Source of the DNA: Winogradskya consettensis
GTDB lineage: Bacteria; Actinomycetota; Actinomycetes; Mycobacteriales; Micromonosporaceae
Direction: 5' to 3'
Length of the DNA: 64,000 nucleotides
Assembly: GCF_018332715.1 (NCBI RefSeq)
Contig: NZ_BOQP01000035.1
Span: 144,366-208,365, forward strand
The notes beneath the pieces were generated by a model. That model did not search any database. It saw only the letters and a list, made by a program, of their open reading frames with translations, and had not been told where the DNA came from. Of the stretch, positions 50,588 through 58,519 are shown in pieces. A program made the translations under genes and the position numbers. Position 1 is the stretch's first letter, and each line of letters starts with the position of its first letter.

Positions 50588-51510
50588 GAACCGGTCAGGC
50601 CCCAGCGTTTACGGAGGGCGTTGTCGGCGGCGTTGAAGAGGACGTCGATCAGGATGCCGATGACCAGGACGACGATGATGAAGCTGATGACCAGACTCGA
50701 CTCGTTGAGGTCGCGGGCCTGCTGCATGCGTACGCCGATGGAGAGCGCGCCCGGCACGATCACCAGGAGCTCGCCGGCCATGAGGCTGCGCCAGGAGAAC
50801 GCCCAGCCCTGCTTCAGGCCGGAGATGAACGACGGCAGCGAGGCGGGCAGGATCAGGTGCCGGTATTTGGCGAACCCGGTCATGCCGAGAACCTGACCGA
50901 CCCGCAGCCAGGTCCGGGGCACGTAGTCGATGCCGCTGATCAGGCCGTTCGCGACGGAGGGGGCGGCGCCGATCACGACGACGAACAGGATGGCGCTCTC
51001 GCTGAGCTGGAAGAGCAGGATGGCCAGCGGGAACCACATGATCGACGGCATCGTCTGCAGGCCGGTGATCAGTGAGCCGATCGCGGCCCGGAGCGGCGTG
51101 AAGCGGGAGACCGCCGCGCCGACGATGGTGCCGATCAGCACGGCGAGGCCGAAGCCGGTCACGGCGCGGAGCATGGTCACGCGTACGCCGTCCCAGAAGT
51201 CCCCGGTTTTGATCAGGGTGCCCAGGTCCTCGAAGACCGTTGCCGGGCCGGGGAGGACGTAGACCGGCTTCCACTCGGCCCAGACGACGATCTGCCAGAC
51301 CAGCACGACGATGCCGATGGCCAGCAGTTTGGGCCAGGCGCTGCGCCAGAAGCGTTTGCCCAGCGAGCCCTTCTCGCTCTTACCGCCGAGCTCGAGCGCG
51401 TCGAGGCCGGTGATCCGGTCCTTGGCGGCGTCCGGCTTCTCGACGGGGGCGGGAAGGCTACCGGTGACGCCTTCGAGGCCCGCGCGAGCCGAGGGGTACT
51501 TAATTGGCAT
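50584..51510 (-). CDS. ABC importer permease, SsuC/TauC/NrtB type
   Basis: 308 residues. After about 60 charged N-terminal residues come six membrane helices. The EAA loop reads GQVLGMTGFAKYRHLILPAS (G at the expected place), with SWRSLMAGELLV before the last helix pair. The family imports aliphatic sulfonates, taurine, nitrate or similar anions. It overlaps the ATPase gene by 11 bp. No sulfonate monooxygenase gene is nearby, so the substrate is not fixed by context. Confidence 0.88.
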   Translation of the reverse strand: MPIKYPSARAGLEGVTGSLPAPVEKPDAAKDRITGLDALELGGKSEKGSLGKRFWRSAWPKLLAIGIVVLVWQIVVWAEWKPVYVLPGPATVFEDLGTLIKTGDFWDGVRVTMLRAVTGFGLAVLIGTIVGAAVSRFTPLRAAIGSLITGLQTMPSIMWFPLAILLFQLSESAILFVVVIGAAPSVANGLISGIDYVPRTWLRVGQVLGMTGFAKYRHLILPASLPSFISGLKQGWAFSWRSLMAGELLVIVPGALSIGVRMQQARDLNESSLVISFIIVVLVIGILIDVLFNAADNALRKRWGLTGS

Positions 51511-52279
51511 GACGGGCGACCTCCGCGCGGAGCCGATCGGTGATCTCGGCGGCCTGTCCGGCCACCTCGGGGGAGTCGATGCGGCGTGGCCGCTCGTGGG
51601 TGACGGGGAAGTCCTCGATGACCCGGCCGGGGCGGCTGCTGAGCAGGATCACCCGGTCGCCGAGCCGGACGGCCTCGCGCACGTTGTGGGTCACGAAGAC
51701 GACGGTCAGCTCCTGCTCGCGCCAGATCCGCTCGAGCTCGTCGTGCAGGATGTCGCGGGTCATGGCGTCGAGGGCGCCGAACGGCTCGTCCATCAGCAGG
51801 ATGTCGGCGTTCTGGGCCAGCGCGCGGGCCAGGGCCACCCGCTGGCGCATGCCGCCGGAGAGCTCGTGCGGGCGCTTGTCGCCGAAGCCCTTGAGCCGGA
51901 CGATGTCCAGCAGCTCCTCGGCGCGTTGCTTGCGTTCGGCCCGGGCAACGCCGCGCAGCCGCATGGGCAGCTCGACGTTGCCCGAGACGGACAACCACGG
52001 GAAGAGCGCCGCTTCCTGGAACATCAGCGAGACGTGCCGGCCGCCGATGTCGAGCGTGCCCGCGCTTATCTTGTCGAGCCCGGCGATCAGCGAGAGCAGC
52101 GTGCTCTTGCCACAGCCGGACGCGCCGAGCAGGCAGACGAACTCGCCCTTGCGGACGGTCAGCGACACCTTGTCGAGTGCGAGCAGGGCGTTGCTGCCGC
52201 TGCCGTACTGCTTGGAGACGCTGTCGAGGCTGACGACCGCTTGACCGGTCTGTACCGGGTCGGCTTCCACCGTGGTCAT
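51500..52279 (-). CDS. ABC importer ATPase, SsuB type
   Basis: 259 residues. Walker A is LLGASGCGKSTLLSLIAG, the Q-loop MFQEAALFPWLSV, the signature PHELSGGMRQRVALARAL and Walker B ILLMDEPFGALD followed by the switch His in VFVTHNVREAV. It powers the neighbouring permease. It is third in the Rrf2-led operon. Confidence 0.92.
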   Translation of the reverse strand: MTTVEADPVQTGQAVVSLDSVSKQYGSGSNALLALDKVSLTVRKGEFVCLLGASGCGKSTLLSLIAGLDKISAGTLDIGGRHVSLMFQEAALFPWLSVSGNVELPMRLRGVARAERKQRAEELLDIVRLKGFGDKRPHELSGGMRQRVALARALAQNADILLMDEPFGALDAMTRDILHDELERIWREQELTVVFVTHNVREAVRLGDRVILLSSRPGRVIEDFPVTHERPRRIDSPEVAGQAAEITDRLRAEVARHAN

Positions 52280-52306
52280 GGTCTTACTCCCAGGCTGACA
52301 GGGGGA

Positions 52307-53368
52307 TCAGGAGGCTGCGGCGTCGCTGACCGCGGGCTGGCCGTCGGCCTTGAGCAGCTCGTTGAGCGGCCCGAGGTCGTAGATGCCCTTGAGGTCGACC
52401 GGCTTGAGCAGGCCGACGTCCTCGGCGTGCTGCGCGCTGGCGTACAGCGACGAGGCGATCGGGTCGTTCGTGAACTGCAGGTTCTTGAACGCCGAGGCGA
52501 GGATCTCGTCCTTGAGCGGCTTGCCCGAGAGTGCGGCGAGCTGCTCGTTGGCGGCCTTCTGGGCACCCGCGTTGTCGGTGGAGATGTACTTGACCGCCGC
52601 GATGTGACCCTGCAGCAGCTTCTTGACCGTCGCCGGGTACTTCTTGAGGAACTCCTGCGTGACGATCAGGTGGGTGGTGACGAACTGCCCGTTCGGCCAG
52701 AGGTCCTTCTCGTTGACCAGGATCTTGCCCTTGGACTCGAGGACCATCCGGCTCAGGTTGGGCTCGGGCACCCACGCGCCGTCGATGGCGCCCTGCGCGA
52801 ACGCCTGCACGGCGGTCGCGTTGTCCTGCGGGAGCACGGAGACGTCGCCGCCGCCCTGCTGGTCGGCGTTGAGGCCGTTCGACTTCAGGTAGGCCCGCAG
52901 CGCCACGTCCTGGGTGTTGCCCAGCTGCGGCGTGGCGATCTTCTTGCCCTTGAGGTCGGCGACGCTGTTGATGCCCTGCCTCACGACCAGGCCGGCGCCG
53001 CCCGAGGTGCTGCCCGCGATGATCTTCAGCGCGGTGCCCTTGGAGGTGGCCCAGCCGTTGATGGCCGGGTTCGGGCCGATGTACGTCGCGTCGATCGCGC
53101 CGGAGAAGAGCGCCTCGATCGCGGCGGGGCCGGCGTTGAAGGTCTTCGTCTCGAGCTTGGTGCTGCCGAGTGCCTGCTGGAAGAGGCCGTTCTTCACGCC
53201 GATCAGGGCGGGGGCGTGGGTGATGTTGGGGAAGTAGCCGAGGCGGATCGCGCCGGCCTCGCCACTGGCGCTGCCCTTGTCGTCGTCGCCACCGCAGGCG
53301 GTGAGGGCGGCGGCGGAGAGAAGAGCGGTAGCGGCGACGGCTAGCGCACGGAGAGTGCGGGAGCGCAT
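52307..53368 (-). CDS. Lipoprotein substrate-binding protein of the SsuA type
   Basis: 353 residues. A lipoprotein signal ends LSAAALTACGG with the modified Cys at about 25. The mature part has IRLGYFPNITHAPALIGVKN (NMT1/THI5-like opening), EALFSGAIDATYIGPNPAIN and AVQAFAQGAIDGAWVPEPN. It delivers the substrate to the permease. It begins 17 nt after the Rrf2 gene and is the first transport gene of the operon. Confidence 0.9.
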   Translation of the reverse strand: MRSRTLRALAVAATALLSAAALTACGGDDDKGSASGEAGAIRLGYFPNITHAPALIGVKNGLFQQALGSTKLETKTFNAGPAAIEALFSGAIDATYIGPNPAINGWATSKGTALKIIAGSTSGGAGLVVRQGINSVADLKGKKIATPQLGNTQDVALRAYLKSNGLNADQQGGGDVSVLPQDNATAVQAFAQGAIDGAWVPEPNLSRMVLESKGKILVNEKDLWPNGQFVTTHLIVTQEFLKKYPATVKKLLQGHIAAVKYISTDNAGAQKAANEQLAALSGKPLKDEILASAFKNLQFTNDPIASSLYASAQHAEDVGLLKPVDLKGIYDLGPLNELLKADGQPAVSDAAAS

Positions 53369-53385
53369 GCGTAACTCCTAGGTAC

Positions 53386-53793
53386 TTAAGCGGCAGCGGC
53401 GATGGTGAGCTGGGCGAGCGTGCGGTGGTTGACGACGCCCTCGATGGCCTCCTCCACCGCCAGCCAGACGTCCTTGAGGCCGGTCGCGACCCCGTGGTAC
53501 GTCGTGGTGGTGGTGGGCAGGCCGCGAACGGTGGTCAGCGCTCCGCCGACCGCACGGACGACATCGCCGACGGTGATGTCCTCCGCGGGGCGGGCCAGGG
53601 CGTATCCCCCGTCGACGCCGCGGTGGCTGTGCAGCAGGCCGGCGCGGCGCAGGTCGAGCAGGATGCCCTGCAGAAAGCTCAGGGGGATGTCCTGGGCGGC
53701 TGCGAGCGTCGCGGCCTTGACCAGCGTGTGGTCGTCGGCGGCGATTGCCAGCATGGCCCGGACGGCATAGTCGGTTCGTGCCGAGACGTACAC
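53386..53793 (-). CDS. Rrf2-family regulator without cluster cysteines
   Basis: 135 residues from GTG 53793 (GGGGGA upstream). The winged helix is SARTDYAVRAMLAIAADDHT, with IPLSFLQGILLDLRRAGLL and HSHRGVDGGYALARP typical of Rrf2. The protein has no cysteine at all, so it cannot hold the Fe-S cluster of IscR/NsrR; CymR-like Rrf2 members that control sulfur metabolism also lack it. Leading the SsuABC-type operon, it probably represses it according to sulfur status. Confidence 0.85.
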   Translation of the reverse strand: MYVSARTDYAVRAMLAIAADDHTLVKAATLAAAQDIPLSFLQGILLDLRRAGLLHSHRGVDGGYALARPAEDITVGDVVRAVGGALTTVRGLPTTTTTYHGVATGLKDVWLAVEEAIEGVVNHRTLAQLTIAAAA

Positions 53794-53823
53794 GAAAATC
53801 CCCCTGCGGTCTCCTGCTAAACC

Positions 53824-53839
53824 CTGGTATCTCTATCAG
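53824..53839. promoter_or_regulatory. Imperfect palindrome, candidate Rrf2 operator
   Basis: CTGGTATCTCTATCAG matches its own complement at the outer CTG/CAG and the TA steps. It lies about 30 bp upstream of the rrf2 GTG in an AT-richer stretch where the promoter should be. Binding is inferred. Confidence 0.4.
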
Positions 53840-53928
53840 TTGCATGGGAATAGTGGACGAGGTAGGAGGGGAGCGTCAAGTCCCAACCGCATCATGAGAA
53901 CCGCCACGAGCAGGTAAGGTCACCCGCC

Positions 53929-54420
53929 GTGAGTACGCAGATCAAGATCGGCCTGCACGAGGTGTCCCGCGTGCGCTGGCCCCGCCAGACCCTGGTCGGC
54001 GATGGTAAACAGGTCAAAGTCGCTGTACCGCTGCCCCGGTTGCCGTGGTCCAGCGCGTCGGTCGAGGTGCCGATGGGCGAGAGCGCGGCCCGTGGCATCG
54101 AGCGGGTGACCCGGCTGCGGAAGATCTTCGGGTACGGCGTGGCGCCCGCGATCATCCTGCTCTTCGTGGTCGCGGACGCACTGCTGCTCTGGGGCAGGTT
54201 CGGCGACCTCAAGCCCCCGGGCGCACTCTTCGCGATCTTCGGAGTGGTCGGTGTGGTCCTGATCCTGACCGGGCTGGTCCCGGACGTGGTCGCGCGGGCC
54301 ACGGGGACGCCGTACGTGACCCGGGGCACGCTGCGGTTCTCAAAAGCTCGTACCGAAGCCGTCGAACAGCTGGCCAAACTCAACCCGCAGCTTCAGCTGG
54401 ACAGCGTCACCAAGGGCTGA
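53929..54420 (+). CDS. Two-helix membrane protein of unknown function
   Basis: 163 residues from GTG 53929. TAAGGT lies 8 nt upstream, suggesting a very short or absent leader. About 70 polar residues precede two hydrophobic helices (YGVAPAIILLFVVADALLLW; LFAIFGVVGVVLILTGLVP) and a basic C-terminal tail. No family recognised. It precedes the M16 peptidase pair by 70 bp, but those have their own promoter. Confidence 0.7.
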   Translation: MSTQIKIGLHEVSRVRWPRQTLVGDGKQVKVAVPLPRLPWSSASVEVPMGESAARGIERVTRLRKIFGYGVAPAIILLFVVADALLLWGRFGDLKPPGALFAIFGVVGVVLILTGLVPDVVARATGTPYVTRGTLRFSKARTEAVEQLAKLNPQLQLDSVTKG

Positions 54421-54490
54421 AGCCTAAGTGGAGAGCCGCCGTGATGCGGCGGACAGGCCGACTGACCTCCCGGGGGGCTAGATTCTTGGG

Positions 54491-55798
54491 GTGGCTCGCA
54501 AAGTGAAGATTCCCGCGACGAAATACCCGGTCGAACGGTTCACCCTCGACAACGGCCTGCGCGTGGTCCTCACGCCCGATCGCAGCGCGCCCGTCGTCGG
54601 TGTGGCCGTGGTCTACGACGTCGGCATCCGCTCCGAGCCGGAAGGACGCACCGGCTTCGCTCACCTCTTTGAGCACCTGATGTTCCAGGGCTCGGAAAAC
54701 CTGGAGAAGCTCGCCCACTTCCGGCACGTGCAGGGTGCGGGCGGCAGCTTCAACGGCTCGACCCACCTCGACTACACCGACTACTTCGAGGTCCTGCCCG
54801 CCGGCGCCCTCGAACGGGCGCTGTTCCTCGAGGCCGACCGCATGCGCGGCCCCCGGCTGACCGAGGAGAACCTGCGCAACCAGGTCGACGTGGTCAAGGA
54901 GGAGATCCGGGTCAACGTCCTCAACCGGCCCTACGGCGGCTTCCCCTGGTTGAAGCTCCCGCCGGTGATGTTCGAGACGTTCCCCAACGCGCACGACGGC
55001 TACGGCTCGTTCACCGATCTGGAGAGCGCCACCGTCGACGACGCGGCCGAGTTCTTCGAGAAGTACTACGCGTCGGGCAACGCGACGCTCGCGGTGGCCG
55101 GCGACTTCGACGTGGCCGTCGCGACCGAGATGATCCAGCGGCACTTCGGTGATGTGCCTGCGCGGCCCAAGCCGGTGCTGCCCGCCTTCGACGAGCCGGG
55201 TCTCACCTCCGAGCGCCGGGAGAGTTACGTCGACCGGCTCGCCCCGTTGCCCGCGATCGCGGCCGGCTGGCGGGTGCCCGACCCGATCGGGAGCTTCACC
55301 GACTACCTGCCTTTCGTCGTGCTGGCCGAGGTGCTCACCGACGGTGACGCGTCCCGCCTGGTCGAGCGGCTGGTGCAGCGCGACCGCATCGTCACCAGCA
55401 TCGGCGGCTACATCGGCTTCATGGGCGACGAGTTCCAGGTCCGCAACCCCACCGCGTTCCTGTTGCAGGCGCACATGCCGCCGGGCGGCGACTCCGGCAA
55501 GGTGCTGCGCGTGGTCGACGAGGAGCTCGACCGGCTCGCCACCGGGGGCCTCGCCGCCGGCGAACTCGCCCGCACCCAGGCCCGGATGGCCACCCACCTG
55601 CTGCGGGACACCGACGCGGTCCTGGGCCGCGCCCTGCCGATGGCCGTGCTGGAGCTGCAGCGCGGGCGCCCGGAGCTGCTCAACGAGCTGCCCCGGCTGA
55701 TCGGCGAGGTCACCGAGACCCAGATCGTCGCGGCCGCTGCCGCCCTGCGGCCCGATAGCCGCGCCACCGTCGAGGTCGTCCCAGGAGCAAACCAGTGA
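54491..55798 (+). CDS. M16B zinc peptidase, catalytic subunit
   Basis: 435 residues from GTG 54491; TAGATT lies exactly 6 nt upstream (54479-54484), a clear leaderless start. The zinc site is the inverted motif FAHLFEHLMFQG (HxxEH), with the distant Glu in VVKEEIRVNV. The family processes peptides as hetero- or homodimers, as in mitochondrial MPP and bacterial PqqL/YmxG types. The next gene encodes the partner and overlaps by 4 bp. Confidence 0.9.
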   Translation: MARKVKIPATKYPVERFTLDNGLRVVLTPDRSAPVVGVAVVYDVGIRSEPEGRTGFAHLFEHLMFQGSENLEKLAHFRHVQGAGGSFNGSTHLDYTDYFEVLPAGALERALFLEADRMRGPRLTEENLRNQVDVVKEEIRVNVLNRPYGGFPWLKLPPVMFETFPNAHDGYGSFTDLESATVDDAAEFFEKYYASGNATLAVAGDFDVAVATEMIQRHFGDVPARPKPVLPAFDEPGLTSERRESYVDRLAPLPAIAAGWRVPDPIGSFTDYLPFVVLAEVLTDGDASRLVERLVQRDRIVTSIGGYIGFMGDEFQVRNPTAFLLQAHMPPGGDSGKVLRVVDEELDRLATGGLAAGELARTQARMATHLLRDTDAVLGRALPMAVLELQRGRPELLNELPRLIGEVTETQIVAAAAALRPDSRATVEVVPGANQ

Positions 55799-57159
55799 GC
55801 ACCCACACCCTGCAGAGTCTCCCCGCGGCGGAAAACAAAATGACCAAGCGTCTGCCGGATCTCGTTCCGGATTCCAAGATCAAACTTCCCAAGCAGCTGG
55901 AACGTACGCTCAGCAGCGGACTCACCGTCATCGCCGTGCGCCGCCCGTCCGTGCCCCTCGTCGAGCTGCGGCTCCGCGTGCCGTTCGGGCGTGCGCCGCT
56001 GCCCCGCGCGACCCTGCTCTCGCAGACGCTGTTCACCGGCACGGCCACGATGAGCAGCATCGACATCGCCGCCGAGCTGCAGACCGTCGGCGGTGGCCTC
56101 TCTGCCGGCCTCGACCCCGACCGGCTGCTCATCACCGGGAATTCCCTCGCCGCCGGTCTCGACCGGATGCTGGAGATCCTTGCCGGGGTGCTGACCGAGC
56201 CCGCGTACCCGTCCGACGAGGTCGCGGTCGAGCGTGACCGCCTCGTCGACCACATCCAGGTCGCGCAGAGCCAGCCCGCGCATCTCGCCCGGACGGCGCT
56301 GCTCAAGCGGGTGTACGGCCGGCACCCGTACGCCGTGCAGACCCCCGAGGCGGAGCAGATCAAGGGGGTACGCCCCGCGCAGCTGCGAGCGCTGCACGCC
56401 GACCGGGTGCGGCCCGACGGCTCCGTGCTCGTACTCGTCGGCGATCTCAACCCGGAGAAGGCGATCGACGCCGCGGAGAAGGCCCTCAGCAGCTGGGCCG
56501 GCGCCGGCCGTGACGCCACCGTGCCGCCCACCCCCACGCTCGAGCCGGGCCCGCTGCTGCTGGTCGACCGGCCGGGCTCCGTGCAGTCCTCGCTGCGGAT
56601 GGCGCTGCCCGCGCTGCCCCGCACCGACCCCGACTACGCGGCGCTGCAGCTGGCGAACCTGGTCTTCGGCGGCTACTTCTCGTCACGCTGGGTCGAGAAC
56701 ATCCGCGAGGACAAGGGCTACACGTACGGCCCGCACACCTCGATCGAGCACCTGCTCGCCGGTTCGTCGCTGGTCGTAGCCGCCGAGGTGGCGACCGAGG
56801 TGACCGGCCCGGCGATGCTGGAGACGCTCTACGAGCTCGGCAAGATCGCCAGCCTCGCACCAGGTGAGGACGAGCTCGAGCAGGCCCGCCGGTACGCCCT
56901 CGGCACCCTGCGCCTGGGCATGTCCACCCAGGCCGGGCTCGCCGGGCTGGCCAGCATCTATGCGAGCTTCGGGCTGCGTCTCGACTACCTCACCGAGCAC
57001 TCGGCGGCGTTGGCGTCCGCGACCCGGGAGCAGGTCGCCGAGGTGGCGTCGCGCTTCCTGGCCCCGGCCAGGGCCGTCACGGTCGTGCTCGGCGACGCCG
57101 ACAAGGTGGAGGGACCCCTGACCGCCCTCACCGCCGTGGAACGTGAGGCCGCCGAGTGA
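55795..57159 (+). CDS. M16B peptidase-like, non-catalytic partner subunit
   Basis: 454 residues from GTG 55795 (GTGA overlap, AGGAGC upstream). The fold is M16 (PLVELRLRVPFGRAP, NLVFGGYFSSRWVENIREDK, then GYTYGP), but at the zinc position it reads LSQTLFTGTA, so HxxEH is lost. The R/Y pair typical of the second subunit (R and GYTYG) is kept, as in MPP-alpha-type partners. The two proteins should form a heterodimer. It overlaps nudC by 4 bp. Confidence 0.88.
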   Translation: MSTHTLQSLPAAENKMTKRLPDLVPDSKIKLPKQLERTLSSGLTVIAVRRPSVPLVELRLRVPFGRAPLPRATLLSQTLFTGTATMSSIDIAAELQTVGGGLSAGLDPDRLLITGNSLAAGLDRMLEILAGVLTEPAYPSDEVAVERDRLVDHIQVAQSQPAHLARTALLKRVYGRHPYAVQTPEAEQIKGVRPAQLRALHADRVRPDGSVLVLVGDLNPEKAIDAAEKALSSWAGAGRDATVPPTPTLEPGPLLLVDRPGSVQSSLRMALPALPRTDPDYAALQLANLVFGGYFSSRWVENIREDKGYTYGPHTSIEHLLAGSSLVVAAEVATEVTGPAMLETLYELGKIASLAPGEDELEQARRYALGTLRLGMSTQAGLAGLASIYASFGLRLDYLTEHSAALASATREQVAEVASRFLAPARAVTVVLGDADKVEGPLTALTAVEREAAE

Positions 57160-58145
57160 GTTCCGAACCCGACATCGGCGAGCGGCCCGGGAGTTCCGAA
57201 CCCGACGTCGGCGAGCAGCCCGGGTGGGGCGGGCCACCTCTGGCGCGTACCACCCTGGATCGTGCTGCCCATCACCGCACGGACGCCGAGTGGATCGCCG
57301 AGGCCTGGAAAACGGGCCTGGTCCTGCTCATCGACATCTCGAAGGGCGGCCGCGCCCTGATCACCGGGCTGGACCAGGGGGAACCCTCCCTGGTGCTGGT
57401 CGGCGCGGACGCGGCGCCCGAGGGTGAGCGGCTCTTCCTCGGCATCGACGCGGAGGGCGTGCCGATCTTCGCCGTCGACACACCGCTCCCGGAGCATCCG
57501 GGCGCCGAGGCGCGCACCCTGCGCGATATCGGTCACCGGCTCGACTCGCGCGACGCCGGGATCCTCACCACCGCCGCCGCCCTGGGCAACTGGCACGCCT
57601 CCCACCGGTTCTCGCCGCTCAACGGTCAGCCCACCACGGTCATCGAGGCCGGCTGGTCCCGCGTCGACGAGAACGGCAAGGCCATGTGGCCGCGCACCGA
57701 CCCGGCGATGATCGTGCTCGTGCACGACGGCATCGCCGGTCCGCAGGGCCGCTGCCTGCTCGGGCACAACGCCTCCTGGCCCACCGTCGACGGGGTGCGC
57801 CGCTTCTCCTGCCTCGCCGGCTACGTCGAGCCGGGCGAGTCCACCGAGGCCGCGGTGGTGCGCGAGGTGCGCGAGGAGGTCGGGATCAAACTCCGGAGCC
57901 TGCAGTACGAAGGGAGCCAGTCCTGGCCGTACCCGGGCTCCCTGATGCTCGGCTACCTCGCCGAGGCCGACCCCACCCAGCCGATCGTCGTCGACCCCGA
58001 GGAGATCGACGAGGCGCTGTGGCTGACCCGCTCGGAGATCGCCCAGATGATCTCGGGCGAGTTCGAGGTCGCCGGTGTCCGCCTCGGGTTGCCCATGCGC
58101 TCCTCGATCGCCCTCTACCTGATCGAGACCTGGCTCAACGCCTGA
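57156..58145 (+). CDS. nudC: NAD(H) pyrophosphatase / RNA deNADding Nudix enzyme NudC
   Basis: 329 residues. The Nudix box is GYVEPGE, then STEAAVV, then REVREEVGI. The NudC-specific SQSWPYPGSLM follows it (SQPWPFPxS type). The zinc ribbon that normally precedes it has no cysteines here: WHASHRFSPLNGQPTTVIEAG. The N-terminus carries a duplicated SSEPD(I/V)GE(R/Q)PG from a 33-bp DNA repeat (57158-57223). NudC splits NADH and removes NAD caps from RNA. The GTG overlaps the M16 partner stop. Position corresponds to Rv3199c. Confidence 0.88.
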   Translation: MSSEPDIGERPGSSEPDVGEQPGWGGPPLARTTLDRAAHHRTDAEWIAEAWKTGLVLLIDISKGGRALITGLDQGEPSLVLVGADAAPEGERLFLGIDAEGVPIFAVDTPLPEHPGAEARTLRDIGHRLDSRDAGILTTAAALGNWHASHRFSPLNGQPTTVIEAGWSRVDENGKAMWPRTDPAMIVLVHDGIAGPQGRCLLGHNASWPTVDGVRRFSCLAGYVEPGESTEAAVVREVREEVGIKLRSLQYEGSQSWPYPGSLMLGYLAEADPTQPIVVDPEEIDEALWLTRSEIAQMISGEFEVAGVRLGLPMRSSIALYLIETWLNA

Positions 58146-58146
58146 A

Positions 58147-58186
58147 AAACGACCGCCCCTCGGATCTTCCGGGGGGCGGCCGTTTT
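58147..58186. terminator. Bidirectional terminator between nudC and mrx1
   Basis: AACG-ACCGCCCC and GGGGCGG-C-CGTT form the stem around a 13-nt loop, with AAAA upstream and TTTT downstream, so it works for both convergent genes. Confidence 0.8.
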
Positions 58187-58195
58187 CGTCGTTGC

Positions 58196-58438
58196 TTACG
58201 CGGAGAGCGCGGCCAGATGTTCCTTGACCTGGATGATCGAGGGATTGGTCATCGCGGAGCCGTCGTCGAAACGCATCGTCGGAACCGTCTGGTTACCGCC
58301 GTTGACACTCATCACGAAGTCAGCGGCGGCCGGGTCCTGCTCGATGTCGACGACCTCGTACGCGATGCCTTCCCGGTCCAGCTGCGACTTGAGCCGGTGG
58401 CAGTAGCCGCACCAGGGCGTCGAGTACATGGTCAGCAT
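58196..58438 (-). CDS. mrx1: Mycoredoxin (glutaredoxin-like, mycothiol-dependent)
   Basis: 80 residues from ATG 58438; an in-frame ATG at 58480 would add 14 residues without support. The active site is WCGYC at 9-13, with the cis-Pro in QTVPTMRF and GGNQ before it. Mycoredoxin-1 reduces protein-mycothiol mixed disulfides. The location between nudC and uvrD2 matches Rv3198A, which supports the identity. Confidence 0.9.
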   Translation of the reverse strand: MLTMYSTPWCGYCHRLKSQLDREGIAYEVVDIEQDPAAADFVMSVNGGNQTVPTMRFDDGSAMTNPSIIQVKEHLAALSA

Positions 58439-58519
58439 CGGTCTGGGTCCCTTCGAAGAAGTCACATGGCACAGCGCCATCCGATGAAACGTCGGACCGG
58501 GGTGTCATGATTCCCGGTT

